Source: Agriotes lineatus (Eukaryota > Arthropoda > Insecta > Coleoptera > Elateridae). From it: a stretch of 64,000 nt of DNA. Below, one piece after another: positions 22,740 through 35,199 of this stretch. A program made the translations under genes and the position numbers. The stretch lies in NCBI GenBank assembly GCA_940337035.1, contig OW679197.1, positions 34,477,219-34,541,218 of the forward strand, in the 5' to 3' direction. How positions within the stretch are numbered: position 1 is the stretch's first letter; every line of letters begins with the position of its first letter. The notes beneath the pieces are model-generated. The model was not told where the DNA came from. It did no database searches and worked only from the letters and a program-made list of their open reading frames with translations.

Positions 22740-24404
22740 GTTTACATGCACGCGGGATGTTCGGCGTGATTATTTCCTGAATAAATAGATAAAATTCAGT
22801 TGGTGAATCACCTTTAATAATCATGTTAAAATTTTGCACAAGCGATTAAATTTTGACATAAATTTAACCGCGGTGAAATTTTGACGTTTGAATTTTAGTC
22901 ATTGTTAAACTGACAGAAACCATGGTGATTACGCATTATTATGGATATGAAGGAAATAATCATTGTTAAATTTATCGTCAAACGCTGCGGGGTACGAAGT
23001 AGACTACAGTAGACCTACTTAAACTTAAAAAAAAGTAGAAATAAATCAGAAATTGTTAATAATTCGTTTCTATCATAAATCTGAGTAGAAAACCCATTTC
23101 AAATAACATTTGTCATATCTTTTTACAAAAATTTTTGATGAATAAATCAGGATAGAACATTAGACATCTGTGACGACGCCTTGGCGATTCTCTTCTCTAA
23201 TAATACAGAGTTTTAGTGGCAACCTAAAGATCGTCACTATTGTGTGCCAGGACGATGTCCACTAGAATGTAATCTTGTAACAAGTCCAAGATGTGTAATA
23301 AAAATCAAGCTTTTCTGTACACTGATGGCCACTCTGCATGAAAGGGTTAATTCAATTTTAATCTCAGAGGTTTACCTTTGCAACTGGAACGCTGTAATCA
23401 GGAGGGTTGTTTGAGCACGCCCTTTTTGTTTCCGGCAAATACCACCCGTTTTAATTTCCGAAAGGGGTCGCGTCCCAGGGCGCAAAAACCGCGTCTGGCT
23501 CCTGAACCAACAAGCCCACGAGGACAAATAAAAAATTAATCAGTCCTAATATGATGTCGTGCAAATTGGGCCGCATAAATGGGGAAAAGCAAAATAAGCT
23601 GAAATACCTCAGGTAAAAGCATCACATATTGCGTGCCCTGGAACGTCTTGAAAATTCCTGCTTTTGCTTATTAGGATGGGGGTGTGGTTTGAGGGTCGAG
23701 GAACAGCGCTTTTCTTGCGCCCCAGCGGCGCTCCCCACGCGTAATAAAAATCCCAGTTTTTATGTGTATCAAGTGCAGTAGCATTTTATTGCGTGGCTGG
23801 AAAAGAAACAGAAACACGTAGCGGATTTATGAGAAATCTCGGCCATAGTAAAACTTACACCATCTACAAAGCGCCGTAATAAATAATACAACCCCCAATA
23901 CGTGTGCAATTATGCCCCGCACTGCCATTTCCGTAGCCCTCTCTTTAATTTTCATAGTCAAGTTCAAGATAATGTTTGACCAATTCATAAAAAAGTCGTA
24001 ATAAGCTCTTAACACTCTTAAAATACCAAAAGAACATAGAAGCGCTAAGATTCCGAGCGAATATATTTTTAAATTTCCACTAACACTGTTTCCTATTATT
24101 GAAAATTAATATACTATTCTGCGACAAACTAAAATGATTGGTAACAAATGTCACAAAACAAGTAGATGTATATGCAACAGCTTAACATTTTTATACAAAA
24201 TAGATTTTTAAGCATTAACCATACTAAAGAAAATAATTAATCATTCGTATCAAAGGCATGATTTCTTTTATTTACAGTCCAAACTTATTAAAAGATAAAA
24301 AATTATTTAACTAATGGAACTGAAAAAATTTTTTTGATTATTTTTAAAATACTCATATTCCAAATACAACTTTAAAATAAAAGCGAAAACTACTTAAGTA
24401 AAAA
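22740..24404. other. noncoding; GC-richer block 23340-23830
   Basis: No recognisable gene. The sub-block at about 23340-23830 is richer in GC and CpG and free of mobile-element signatures, like the other noncoding islands of the window. Open frame 23827-24015 (minus) has no family resemblance. Confidence 0.4.
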
Positions 24405-25199
24405 CTAAATTAAATGTCCCTTTCGGCAACTTCGTTTCATATTTGAAAACCCAGATTTCGCCTTTTCATTTATTGTATGTATTGTATGTATTGTATGTAT
24501 AGTAAACAGCACTGGACCCAGAATTGAGCCCTGCTGAACTACCGCCGACACTTGCAGAGGATCAGAAACGGAATAATATATTTTCACTTTTACAGTTCTA
24601 TTATTTAGATAACTGTTAAGAAACTGAATAGCATTTCTTTCAAGACTTATAAAATTTAACATTGAAATTAGTATGTAATGGTTTATAGTTTCGAAGCCTT
24701 TTAAATAATCGAACAATATCAGAACTGTAACCTGTCCTTTATCACTTGATTGGAGAATATCATCTGTGACCTTGAATAACGCAGTCGTGCAACTGTGCAA
24801 GGGGCGGAAACCAGACTGATTCTCGGGCAAAATATCATTCTTTCGAAAAATCCTGCAATTGCCTACATAAAACTCTTTTTCAAATATTTTAGAGATAGCA
24901 GGTAGTATGCTTATAGGACGTAGATGTTTATATTCTGTAGGCACAGCAATTTTCGTTTAAGGTAACACAACAGACTGCTTCCACTGTTCCGGAAAGTGAT
25001 TTTCTAAAATATAAGTGTTTACAATATGTACTATAAATGTTATAATATACGGACAACGTAGTTTTATCATGGTTATACTAATTCCTTTACTTCCAGTCGC
25101 TGTGGAAGAAATTTCGTTTACATAATGCTTCACAAATGAACTGGACCATTTGCATATATTGGTGCAATTTTTTAAAATATTTTCCAAAAGGGCAGTCAT
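24405..25199 (-). pseudogene. Jockey-type LINE reverse transcriptase, broken
   Basis: A single minus-strand frame is interrupted by one TAA at about 24957-24959. The upstream part (25199-24960) ends HFPEQWKQSVVLP, the usual lead-in to RT. The downstream part begins YKHLRPISILPAISKIFEK and contains ENQSGFRPLHSCTTAL, FDYLKGFETINH (first catalytic Asp region; the usual D.SKAFDTI has changed) and VQQGSILGPVLF. Before the YADD box the protein runs into a TGTATGTAT-type microsatellite encoding HTIHTIHTI and then loses similarity. About 260 codons, missing the catalytic palm box. The same or a closely related family occurs at 33840-35050. Confidence 0.88.
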
Positions 25200-26258
25200 G
25201 GCATTTTTGGTAACCTTTCATGATTGTGACACTATAAAAACGATTTCTTTTCATAATTTAGCTTAAAGAAAACTCAGTTCATTAATAAAATATTATCATT
25301 TTAAAATTTTGAATTTTGCCAAAATGTTGATAGCACATTGCATATAAAGTATGCCAAATCGTTGCCAAACATTTTTAAACGTTCCGACGAGACTCAAAGA
25401 ACTATTAATTAAACTTTTTTCTGATAGTCAATAGTCAACACAACCGTATCTGGATAGACACGAGAATAAATTCGTATATTTTTTAAACTGTCAAAAAATT
25501 TCCCTTTCGGAGATGGGATATGTGCTTGCTTGGAACCAGAGTTGAAAATATGTTGTTGTGAGGTCTCTGTAAGTTTATCTTTCCGCAAGGATACACGAAA
25601 CTACTTTACAATTGAAATCGTACAGTAACTGTAACAACTCTATTAAGATATCATCTACAAGAATAAAATAAAGCGGGCACCAGCGAAAGGTAGAACCGCA
25701 ATAAACACTGGTAACAAACAATCTCTAAGAATTCTACCTGCTCATGGCGTCACGCCGAGCGATAAGCAAAATTTCTAACAGATTTTTGCCTGTGATGCAG
25801 TTTCGGAGGGGAAAGCAATATTGTTAAACTAGCGGAGAACGCTTAACGCATTGCTGCACTTCTAACGGTGATACACCATTGACAATTTCAAACTATGTAA
25901 ACAAGATACAGTCAACCAAAGGCAATGAAGCGGAAAAAAAAAGCGGACGAGCACCAGGGCTTAGTGCCGTGGCTGGGAATGCTAGCCCGATAGTGATCAA
26001 ATCTTTATTACAGCTCGACGATGATTACGTGCGAAATTGTAATCAATATACTCACAGAGAATCTCAGAGGCTAGATCGAAATTAGTATATACTTTGAAAC
26101 TCGGAAAGTTAGTTTAAATCCGATAAAATAAACATTTTATAAGAAATAATTACAGTTATGACAACGACGTTATTCCAGAAGTAGAATAAACCCTTAAGGA
26201 AGTGAAAGATGGTACCCCAGCTGCCTCGACAGCGGGCGATAGCACTGCTGTCGCACGA
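25200..26258. other. unassigned, possible 5' region of a Gypsy element
   Basis: No gene recognised. The part from about 25660 leads directly into the gag remnant at 26259 and may hold the decayed leader or LTR, but no repeat pair or primer-binding site could be confirmed. Open frame 25879-26085 is unknown. Confidence 0.35.
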
Positions 26259-26819
26259 GTGGCAGTCAAATCACCTCAATTTTAGCGGGAGGATCCGGCT
26301 TTTTGGTGCACACAGATAGAAGCACAATTTATTACGGCTAGCATCACCACAAAATTTCCATTACATTATAGGTTAGATAGACACTTCTGTACTCGCTCAG
26401 ATACTCGACATCATTCATAACCCACCTGCTAAAGTTCTATACAAAACCCTTAAGAAACGCGTTATTTATTGCTGCGCGGAATCGCAAGAGAAACTACTTG
26501 TACGTCTTCAAGGTACGGGCATAGGTGACAATCGTCCCAATCAATTGCGACGAGAACTGAACATAGCTGCAGAGAAGGTCAAGCACGAAATCCTCTAATA
26601 ATTTTTCTCAGAGGCCTACTCTCCCAGATGCAGTCTATTATAGCCGTACTTCAGGGTAGAATCGATGATATCGCCTTTGCCGCTAATAAGGTATACGAAG
26701 TATTCAACCATGGCAAGCTTACTATACAGGAGTCACGTACCTCAGTCTTGCAGTCGCAGTTACACGACTTTATCTATACAGTTGCTCGCCTGGAAGCGCG
26801 TTTGTGTCGACATTTTTAA
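26259..26819 (+). pseudogene. Ty3/Gypsy LTR retrotransposon gag remnant
   Basis: The frame opens VAVKSPQF then a stop, and continues REDPAFWCTQIEAQF, which fits the start of the insect Gypsy capsid domain (P.FW..DPE.WF.Q.EAQF). Next come AQILDIIHNPPAK, YKTLKKRVI, GIGDNRPNQLRREL and, after a stop and frameshift, a 63-codon open stretch (26628-26819) beginning MQSIIAVLQGRIDDIAFAA and ending in the LEARL linker. Motif order matches the gag capsid; no zinc knuckle, protease or polymerase follows. Stops at two or more places show it is dead. Confidence 0.78.
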
Positions 26820-28289
26820 TTATATATTTTATTAGAAATAATGCAGTACGAACATTAGCTACGCGCAATAGGCGTTGATCTACACGCTGGTAGCTAGATG
26901 TTTTTGCTGAGCTCCTTCGGTATACAAGGCGTCAATATACATAGTGTTGGTATACAAAACGCTGATATACAGAGCGTCTCTGGGACAATACATAAGTTGT
27001 GTTCCGACAAAGCTCGTAATTTACCAATATTCGGACAGTAAGGATTTCCCAAATCGCTGCATTCGCGGAATGATAACGCTATCACTCACAAACTCTCTGT
27101 TTGATGATCACTGACCCACTAATGATTGGCACCCCGCCTAAACTTGGCGGGAGATAATTTTTGCGGTCTTCCTACCCCTTCGTGGAGTGCATTAAAAAGT
27201 CAGTGGCTGCGGCTTAGTAGGTTACATGTAAGTAGGAGATGCTGTATGTGAAACTTTGTTATAAATAGGTCAATAGAGTAAAGTGTGTAAACACAACCCA
27301 TAGAAGACGCTTTTACCTAAACTGTTGCAAGGGAATTCGAAAAATTGTGTACGTTTAACCCAGCCAAACTGTACCTAATTGCTAATTGTTAAAGTGTCGT
27401 AAAAATTGGCCAGTTGGATTCATAGTTGATGATGATATGAGTGCTCGTGGAGCGTTGCTATTTTTCCGAGTTCCAAAAAATGCTTACTGCTATGTTAAGT
27501 ACGCTTGAAAGCCATATTTAGAAAGGAAAAAATGCAAATAACATTTCATCATGACAAAACTTCAAGTTACATAAACAACTGGCAAGTACCTATCTTCAAA
27601 CCCTTGCGAACTAACGAGGTTAAAACTATATTTAAAGACACTATATATTCTTCTTCTTTGTCGATATCTCTTATACCCAAAGGTGTCAAGGTTATTTTTT
27701 ATTTGGCTATTTAATACAAATGTTCTTTCATAGTAAGGCAAAAAACAATGGATGGCCTCTGAAAAGTATCAAAAGAGGAATAGTAAGCTATATCGTGATA
27801 AAAGTGTTTCGAGGGGTTCGAATCCTGAAAACGTGTAACTTATAGTGTTGGTTGTGACTATACTAAATTAATAAAAACAGTAAATGCACGTGTTGTTAAA
27901 CATATTTTAAACAGGTAATTTTGTATGGTACTTGGATATTGTTGATGGTTAGTGTCAAATGTAATTTTTTTCTGCAGATTCTTCACTGTTAACAGGTACA
28001 GAACACTTCCTTGTGGTACTTTTTGTTGTTGTGACTGTGCTTCTTCATATTTAATTGTAAAGAGTCTATTTGAAATATATGACCTAAGAATTTAGGTATA
28101 TTGCTGTGAGGGGAATGTCTTCAGTTCATAGTTTACAGTTATCAAATGATTGAACTGGTTAAAAGTATAAAAGCAATGCGAAAAAATCCATCCCACCAAT
28201 TTGGTTTCCAAGGTGGGAAACTCTACAAGTGATAAAATTCATAGAATTATAAATAATGTTATTGAAGTCTAGTAAGAAAGTCTTATACA
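26820..28289. other. noncoding; short minisatellite at 26930-26980
   Basis: Four imperfect units of about 15 bp built on TATACA(A/T)-(A/G)(G/A)CG lie at 26925-26985. A lone box B-like GGTTCGAATCC near 27817 has no box A partner. Otherwise AT-rich with no gene. Confidence 0.4.
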
Positions 28290-29540
28290 TTCGGCAAAAA
28301 TGGAGCCTTTAATTTGTGCTCCTCAGTTGCTTAAAGCCGAAGCTTATTCTTGCTTATCAGTATCATTTAATAAAGAGTTTTCAGATATCCGAAAGACTGG
28401 GAGTGCAAGGAGAGCGATCCCGGCGCTTGTTTATCGGCATTTGATTGCTTTCCGTTTGATTTTTCGGAAGCCCCTATTTCAACCCTCATTTAATATCAAG
28501 TAAATTGTTTTCTATTCGATTAGACGTAGGCTCAGATGCGCTATCAAATCAGCATCCGCCTGATAAGAGCACTTCAAAGCTAAGACTGTAATGGATGAAG
28601 GGGATTTGCGGAATTTATAGTTATTTACCTTTGGAGGTGGAGCGGAAGAGGGAATTTTTGGCCGAAGACGAGCAATAGGTCTTTAATGCCGACGCTTTGA
28701 GCCCTTTAAGCACCCGCCGCCCATTAAACTTGCACAAAAGTGAAAGCGCCTTCAGTTGACAATGGCCAATTTAGGAACTTTGATTACTTTACTAACTCAT
28801 TTTTGCCGCTATATTTTATCGGGGACGTTGATACATGGATTCGTTATTAGTTCGGGATAGTTCAATTCTGAGGCGCATTCCCTTGTGCCGGGGCACAAAG
28901 GAAATAAGCAGTTTCTAATCTCGCGTTATTTTAAAATAAACGAACTCCGTGTTTCGTCGGAGCTCCGCAGATAAGGTCTAATTTATTTTATCGCCCAAAT
29001 TAAGTCCGTCAGTTTTCGTCGAGCCAACTTTCAGTTCTCTAGCTCCCTTCTAATTAGGCAATAGAATTGCTTTTTTAATGGCCGTCATTTCGAAAATGGC
29101 GGTCCCGTTTTTTAAGTCACGCGCCGTCGCTCATGCCGGGAAATTTTAATGTTTAAATTAGCCCGCCTTCCGCCGCGCGCTAGGCGATTCAATTCAAATT
29201 CTGAAACAGATACTATCGCGCAGAAACTGTCCAGAAACGCGGGCTTTATCCTTTATGTGCCAAAAAGTGCAGCAGCTCGCGGCGGTGCAATGCCCTCCGC
29301 TGAGAACACTTCTGAAATCAGCGACCCTTTACAATTTTGAGGCCAGACGCATTTAAGCCATGTTCACATTTCCTTTGGACATGTTCTCGGTGAAAAACTT
29401 GTGAATTTTTAAAGCCATAACCAACTTCGGCCCACTTTTATTTTAAAAACGTTAGCTTACTTTCGATTCTATTTGAACTCAAGAAATCTACCATTTGCAC
29501 AAAGCAAACTTCAATTCATGCCCAGGCTTTATGGACCCGC
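28290..29540. other. GC- and CpG-richer noncoding island
   Basis: A 1.2-kb block with raised GC and no mobile-element signatures. Open frames at 28300-28503 and 29149-29340 do not resemble known proteins and are not continued. Its texture matches 12600-13760 and 53450-54730. A conserved noncoding or regulatory region is possible. Confidence 0.4.
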
Positions 29541-30766
29541 AATCAAGTTTTCATAGCTATTTTATATGCCATATGGCCCTACGTAGGTGTATTACTCGTT
29601 CTCACAAATGCAAACAACTGTAATATTAACAAATATAGCAGCTACTAGGTATAGTTGCAATTATATAGAGTCATTCTGTTTTCACTACACCACATGGGGC
29701 CTCAAAAACTATAGCAGAGAAATACTTAAATGAATGCAGTTTCATTAAAGGTCTAGGATTTTTTAGATTTTTACAAATAACTATAATTTTAGCTATTTTT
29801 AAATTATATATTACTAGTTTTTCAGTCCTCTACAGAGATAGCCTTAATCTAATCAAAATAATTTTTGCATTCTTTAAATTGGATGTAAATAGGGAAACTA
29901 CAGAATAAAAAGTGTTCAAAATTACGTAACAAATAGGTAAAAATTTATTTGAAACAGAAAAAGGAAACACTTAGTAAGATGAGTTACATTAATGCATAAT
30001 GACTTAAAAAGTGTTACCGATCGCGGATCATTGACGATGAAAAGGTGACAGACACGCAAGCGCAACACACGTTTACATATAAGGATTCAACTTAAAACTA
30101 GGAAAGTTTCAGATCATGGTTTACTTCACTGATCAAAATTATGGTGTTATGGTATACAGTATTTTAGAATATCTTATTACAATTTATAGTGCATGCTACA
30201 TGTATAAAAATAGAAATTAATAGCAGTAGATATGTTTGTTGTAGTTGATATATTACTATGTTGAGCACATCGATCATCATATTGCTTATTGCACCACGTT
30301 ATTTGAAATGGAAGCTTTAAAATGTCAATACAAATTGTATAGTTACTTTGTGTCCAAAAAGATAACTTTAATTGGAATTGGAACTTACCACATTTTGAAC
30401 TATTATATATGGACAATGTTAATAATCAAGTTACTTTTATTAAAAAAAATCAACCAGTAATGAACATATTCCTTAAGTAATCTATTCTAGATCTACTAAA
30501 CTTCATGCTTTTTTGATCATTGAAAAAATTAAACAAACTGAAAAACTGTCATTCTGAGATTATTATTAGGCAATAACCTTTCTATCGAACTAAATATATA
30601 TTTTTTAAATTTTGTTTATTATAACAATTGCCTTCCACATCAAATCCAAATCTTTGCTCTACTAAATTTCAGATTAATTAAAGCTAAAATATTATCTATG
30701 GTGTAGTTCTTCATTTTATTAAGTTATCCGGAGCGCAGGTTTTGTTTTGTTAAGCAATTTTATGTA
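29541..30766. other. AT-rich sequence, no gene seen
   Basis: No recognisable coding, RNA or repeat structure; short overlapping frames near 30177-30460 look random. Confidence 0.5.
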
Positions 30767-31000
30767 CAGTCGTGTGCAAATAAATCTGGGACAGTGTTTT
30801 TTTCACATGCAGATTCAGTTAAGAATTGAAGAATATCTCCATGGATTTCCTGCTATCAGAAAGAGTTACATTAAACTTTAACAGGTACTGAAACCCGTAA
30901 CACTCTCTGAAAAGAGGAAATCTATGGAAATATTCTTCAAATTCTTAACTGAATCTGCTTGTGAAAAAAACACTGTCCCAGATTTATTTCCACACGACTG
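30767..31000. mobile_element. palindromic MITE, copy 2
   Basis: A 234-bp copy of the element at 95-328 with the same CAGTCGTGTGCAAATAAATC ends and TA on both sides (30765-30766 and 31001-31002). The flank extends to TATGTA/TACATA. Only about ten differences from copy 1 are visible, including ACAGTG for ACAGAG after the left repeat. The two sites have unrelated flanks, so these are independent insertions. Confidence 0.9.
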
Positions 31001-31159
31001 TACATACTAACTCAATTTTTTTTTAAACTTTGTACGTAGGGATTGGCATCCCTGTGGACCCCAAGATTTAAAAATAACTTTTAACATTTTAAATTTTAGG
31101 TATTGGGTGTTTGCCCTTTTTGTATGGCCAAACCCTTGCCTAGAGCTTTGACAATCGAT

Positions 31160-31510
31160 ATCTGGTGCCCAACCTTTCGTGTTCGTCTGAAGCATAAACA
31201 TTCGAGTTTTGCGGTCAAACCTTCCTTGTTCGCACATAGCATTACAGAGTCTCTGCAACCGAACCTTCCTTGTTCTCCTAAGAGCATTACAGTCTCCTCT
31301 CTGGCCGAACCTCTATAGTTCGCCCAGGGTACTGCAGCATCTTCGGCGGTCGGACATCTGCGGCCGTCCTGTAGCTACTTTTTCACCAGGAAGCCGCACC
31401 ATGCTTTGCCTCCACAAAGTTCGAACTTCCCTGTTAGCTACGAGCTCCACAGTCCCGTCCAGACCGAAACTGTCCTTCGTGTTGTTTCTTCTTTCAGGTC
31501 GCCCAGAGCC
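31160..31510 (+). repeat. imperfect ~45-bp tandem repeat (minisatellite)
   Basis: Units begin with (C/A)(C/G/A)AACCTTCCTTGTTCG-like words and run 44-46 bp: clear starts near 31213, 31257 and 31303, with more diverged units before (31168) and after (31348-31480). The run is GC-rich. Open frames on both strands (31209-31583 plus; 31313-31618 minus) follow from the repeat and match no family. A polyadenylation-like AATAAA at 31605 follows. It could be part of an LTR or of a satellite; I cannot decide. Confidence 0.55.
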
Positions 31511-31619
31511 CGAAATCACCGTTCCCCAGAGGAATCGGAACCCTTTAGCGGTATTTGTAATTACTGTACATAGTAGGCCATAAGTCAATGTATGTATAAA
31601 GGAAATAAAAACACACAAT

Positions 31620-33839
31620 CACATCTCGAGCATTCTAATTGCCACAAGAACCACAAGAAGCTAAAGAGAATATTATATTAATTGGTACTCGCTACAACGC
31701 CGAATCGTAGATTGTATTGATGTGATAATAGCAAAAGCATACTGCAAAGAAACATTTAGAGATACTGGTAGAGCAACGACGCTACACCAAACATCCTGTA
31801 TACGTATTTCAAATTGCAAAGGCATATTTCTTCAATTATAAATTACAGATATCTCCAAAACTTGGACCAAAAAACACTCGTAACTTCGAACACGTATATA
31901 ATATAGTTCATTAACATATTCTGACAAATCTACCATTTTTAACAGAAATTATAAGTACGTTATAAATCTTCAAATCTGGAATCTTTCAAAACCATTCACT
32001 ATTTTCATCGAATATGGAACGGGGTATATAGTGATGTCCAGAAAATGTACCGGGTGGCCAATTAAGAAGGGCACTCGGCCCTATTTCGAAAAGTAATTGT
32101 CGTAAAGACTTGGGGTAAAAAAATTTGTGACTAAAGCGGCCAAGAGCAAATGCTGGAAATTATTTTTAAGTTTCTAGAATGGCCGCCCGGGAGCGTAATC
32201 GCATTCTTGAATTTTAAATCCCGTTTTTTGAAAAATATTCTTATATTACAAATAGCTAAAATGGACACCGTTTTAAAGCTGAGATAAATTCGATTCTTTT
32301 TTGTTAAATGCTTTTTGCTCTATCTCTTAAGGAAAAGTGGTGGGGGGTGTCCGAACATTTTCGGAATGTCAATAACTTCAAAATGGCTGAACGGATTTTT
32401 TCAAGCTTGGAGTCGCTGAAAAAGGCTTTTCTTAGGCTATCAACGCTGCCTTGAGTGGATTGATTTAGATTGCTTGTGTGGCCGCTAGAGGGCGTTTTGC
32501 GACCACACTACAAATGAAACGGATTTTCTCAAAAAAATTAAATGCATCGATATCACTTTTATTGCAACAGAGGATAGCCAAATAAGGGTCTAACACGCTA
32601 GTGAAAACAGCATTTCGATATTTCTTTCCTAACCTAAAATATCAGTAAAAGAAGTTAAAACTCGAAATAATGTCGCATCTTTGGGAATATTTTCAGTATA
32701 CCTGTCATTATTAAATCCTAATTATCGTTCTTTTAGCAAAATATATATAAATTTACTGTTAAAATACCAACATTATATTTAAAATGTCAATAATAATTAA
32801 TACTCATTCAATATGATTGAATATTGCCTTTCTGTCCAAACGAAAAACAGTTGGATGGCGCCGATCAGGATACTTCTTCGCATAGATTCTTACAGAAACA
32901 ATTGCGTTTTCATTGTTTTGAAAATAAACACGAAACATATCAAACACTTCTACAGGTGGAAGAGGCATTATTTACGAATAAGGCCACCAAAATGCACTAT
33001 AAATAGCTGCAATCTTAATATGATTGACACTTAAACACCACCATTATAATTTTTGCTATTTTGTTTTCCAAAGCACACTTGCATTTTAAAAATTTCGAAT
33101 TACGTTATTTATCGCTTTAGTTTATTCACGAACGGAAGGTGTCTGTTTCATTTGACCATAATACGCAGGTCTGTAAAATTATATTCGGAGAAAGCACAGT
33201 AATTATTCTTAAACAATGATGTGATACTCTTGGACTTCTATATTTGTAATATACTCATACTACAACAGAAATTAAGAACAAACAAAATTAGTTCATTGTT
33301 CAAAGTGACCGTCTCACACTGTGTCGGTATACATAAGAGAATTGATATAATTGTAGTATATAATTGTGGATATGTTTACATTATGCTGCCAAATCATTTC
33401 CAAAGTTCATTATTAAACTTATTAGAAATTACAGTAGATTGTTGTAATAATTTCCGTAGACAAAATCGAGAAATACAAAGAACAGAATTATGAAGTAAAT
33501 GCAAAAATATAATTAAGGAAACTGATAAATCATTCCGATACGAAATTAATGTAAAAATGAATGGATGTCTGAGGCTACTTGGAAAATAAGATAAGAAAGG
33601 AAAAATTATTAAAACATCTTTATTGGTATAAGGATACGCAGCTAAAAACAATGTAAGGAGAAATAAAAGATTACATTATGAAACCCTACTAAAAATTAAA
33701 AAAAGCGCAGCGATAACGAATAATGTAAAAACTCTGTATAATTTACCTACACAGCGTAAAATCAAGATAAATATGGAAACATGCTGCAATCAAAGAGAGG
33801 CCTAGTGAATAGATAGCTTGAATCTTTTAAAGAAAGTAA
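31620..33839. other. unassigned; one-ended repeat at about 32050
   Basis: No recognisable gene. The word ACCGGGTGGCCAATTAAGAA at 32048-32067 looks like the start of a dispersed insect repeat, but no matching other end was found. Open frames 32813-33034 and 33221-33493 have no family resemblance. Confidence 0.4.
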
Positions 33840-35050
33840 GTAATGTCATTTATGTAGTGTAATATACTAGCACAAAGATTCATTATTATATCTTAACTTA
33901 ACTATTAGTAGTATTGTTTCACAAAGCTACTTAAATATTTTTTAAATCTATAAATATTTGTCTTTTTTTATATCCTGTGGAAGCGAATTATAGACCTTCA
34001 GTCCCTTATAATACAGAGACCTATATGTACAGCTGATTGCAAATAAAACTGGGACAGCTAATATGTAATATTGTAATATGAAGTATAATAACATATTAAA
34101 TACAAGTAATTATGTTCCTTTTCTTATGCTTCTATCTTTAATAATATTTTATATATTCACCTACGGAAATATAAGTTAGAGAAAGTTTCACACGTTATTA
34201 AAAACGCAAAAAGTAGTCTCAAGACTTGTCCCACTTTTATTTGCAATCAGCTGTACACGCATTATTTAATTTAGGCAGCCTACAGTCAAATCGATTCCTC
34301 GTTTTATATTGATGAACATTAGCATTAGAATTCGACAACATTATAATTTGGCAATAAATTATTAACAGCTTTGTAAATCAAAACCATTGTATTAAAATAA
34401 ATACGCTGTTTGATACTTAGCCATTGTAATTCTTTCAGCAAGAACTTAATATTAGTATATTTAGAACATCGTAAAATATTTCGCCTCGCTCTGTTTTGTT
34501 GGTGCAACCTTTGCAAATCCACGTCGTAACAAAGAAAAAAGATACTTGCATAGTAATCAAAGTGTGGAGCAATAATGGCTTTATAGACTAGAATCCTCTC
34601 ATTAATACTTAGTTTATTAGCTATTCTTCCTAAAAATCCTATTCTTTTAGCAACTTTCTTAATGATAAAATTTATATTACTGCGAAAAGTAAGTCTATTA
34701 TCTATAATGACACCCAGATATTTAATTTCAGACTCTTGTTCTAGTTCTAGACCGTCTATTTTTACTCTGACATATATATTTCCTCTATTAATTTTATTTG
34801 ACATAATTATGCATTTTGTTTTGGCAATAATGAGTTTTAGTTTATTGATTTGTAACAACTGTGATATTCTCTCAGGATCTGTATTTATTTTGTTGACTAC
34901 ATCAGTGTTTAACATTTATTTCCAGATTATTGATGTACAGTAGCAATAGCAATGGACTTAATACAGTTCCCTGGAGAACCCCCAAGGCATTAAAAATGTC
35001 TGTCGATTCCTCTTCATCATACACAGTTGTTTGAGATCACGGAGATAGAC
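33840..35050 (-). pseudogene. Jockey-type LINE RT and C-terminus, interrupted by a MITE
   Basis: On the minus strand: ALGVLQGTVLSPLLLLLYIN (34935-34990, RT palm lead-in), then an open 196-codon frame (34325-34915) with INKLKLIIAKTKCII, YLGVIIDNRLTF, YKAIIAPHFDYYAS and RNILRCSKYT, typical of the post-palm part of Jockey/CR1-like ORF2. The catalytic YADD box that should link the two is deleted (34916-34925). Past the open frame, sequence continues frameshifted (TRNRFDCRLPK), is broken by the MITE at 34030-34253, and resumes as YYKGLKVYNSLPQDIKK (33956-34027), the usual C-terminus. Similar in type to 24405-25199. Confidence 0.87.
34030..34253. mobile_element. MITE inserted in a LINE, related ends to 95-328
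   Basis: Ends are CAGCTGATTGCAAATAAAAC (34030) and TTTTATTTGCAATCAGCTG (34235-34253), flanked by TA at 34028-34029 and 34254-34255. The repeat resembles CAGTCGTGTGCAAATAAATC of the other MITE family (shared GCAAATAAA.CTGGGAC). The 224-bp interior is AT-rich and noncoding. It splits the C-terminal codons of the surrounding LINE. Confidence 0.85.
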
Positions 35051-35199
35051 AACTCTCTAACCATTATTTTTCGATTCTCTGTATTCCATATATGTCCAGT
35101 TCTTAATCAATTTTTACTTCTTTTTACAATAAACAAAGTAGAAGCTAGAGACTATAAAACAGTTGGGAGATTAAATTCATTATATTTTCTAATGTCAAA

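Noticed and set aside
27810..27835. Box B-like GGTTCGAATCC as a tRNA gene
   Set aside because: No box A, acceptor pairing or anticodon stem at the right spacing.
32048..32067. CCGGGTGGCC word as one end of a transposon like the CAGGGTGTT elements
   Set aside because: No matching inverted end or target duplication was found downstream or upstream.
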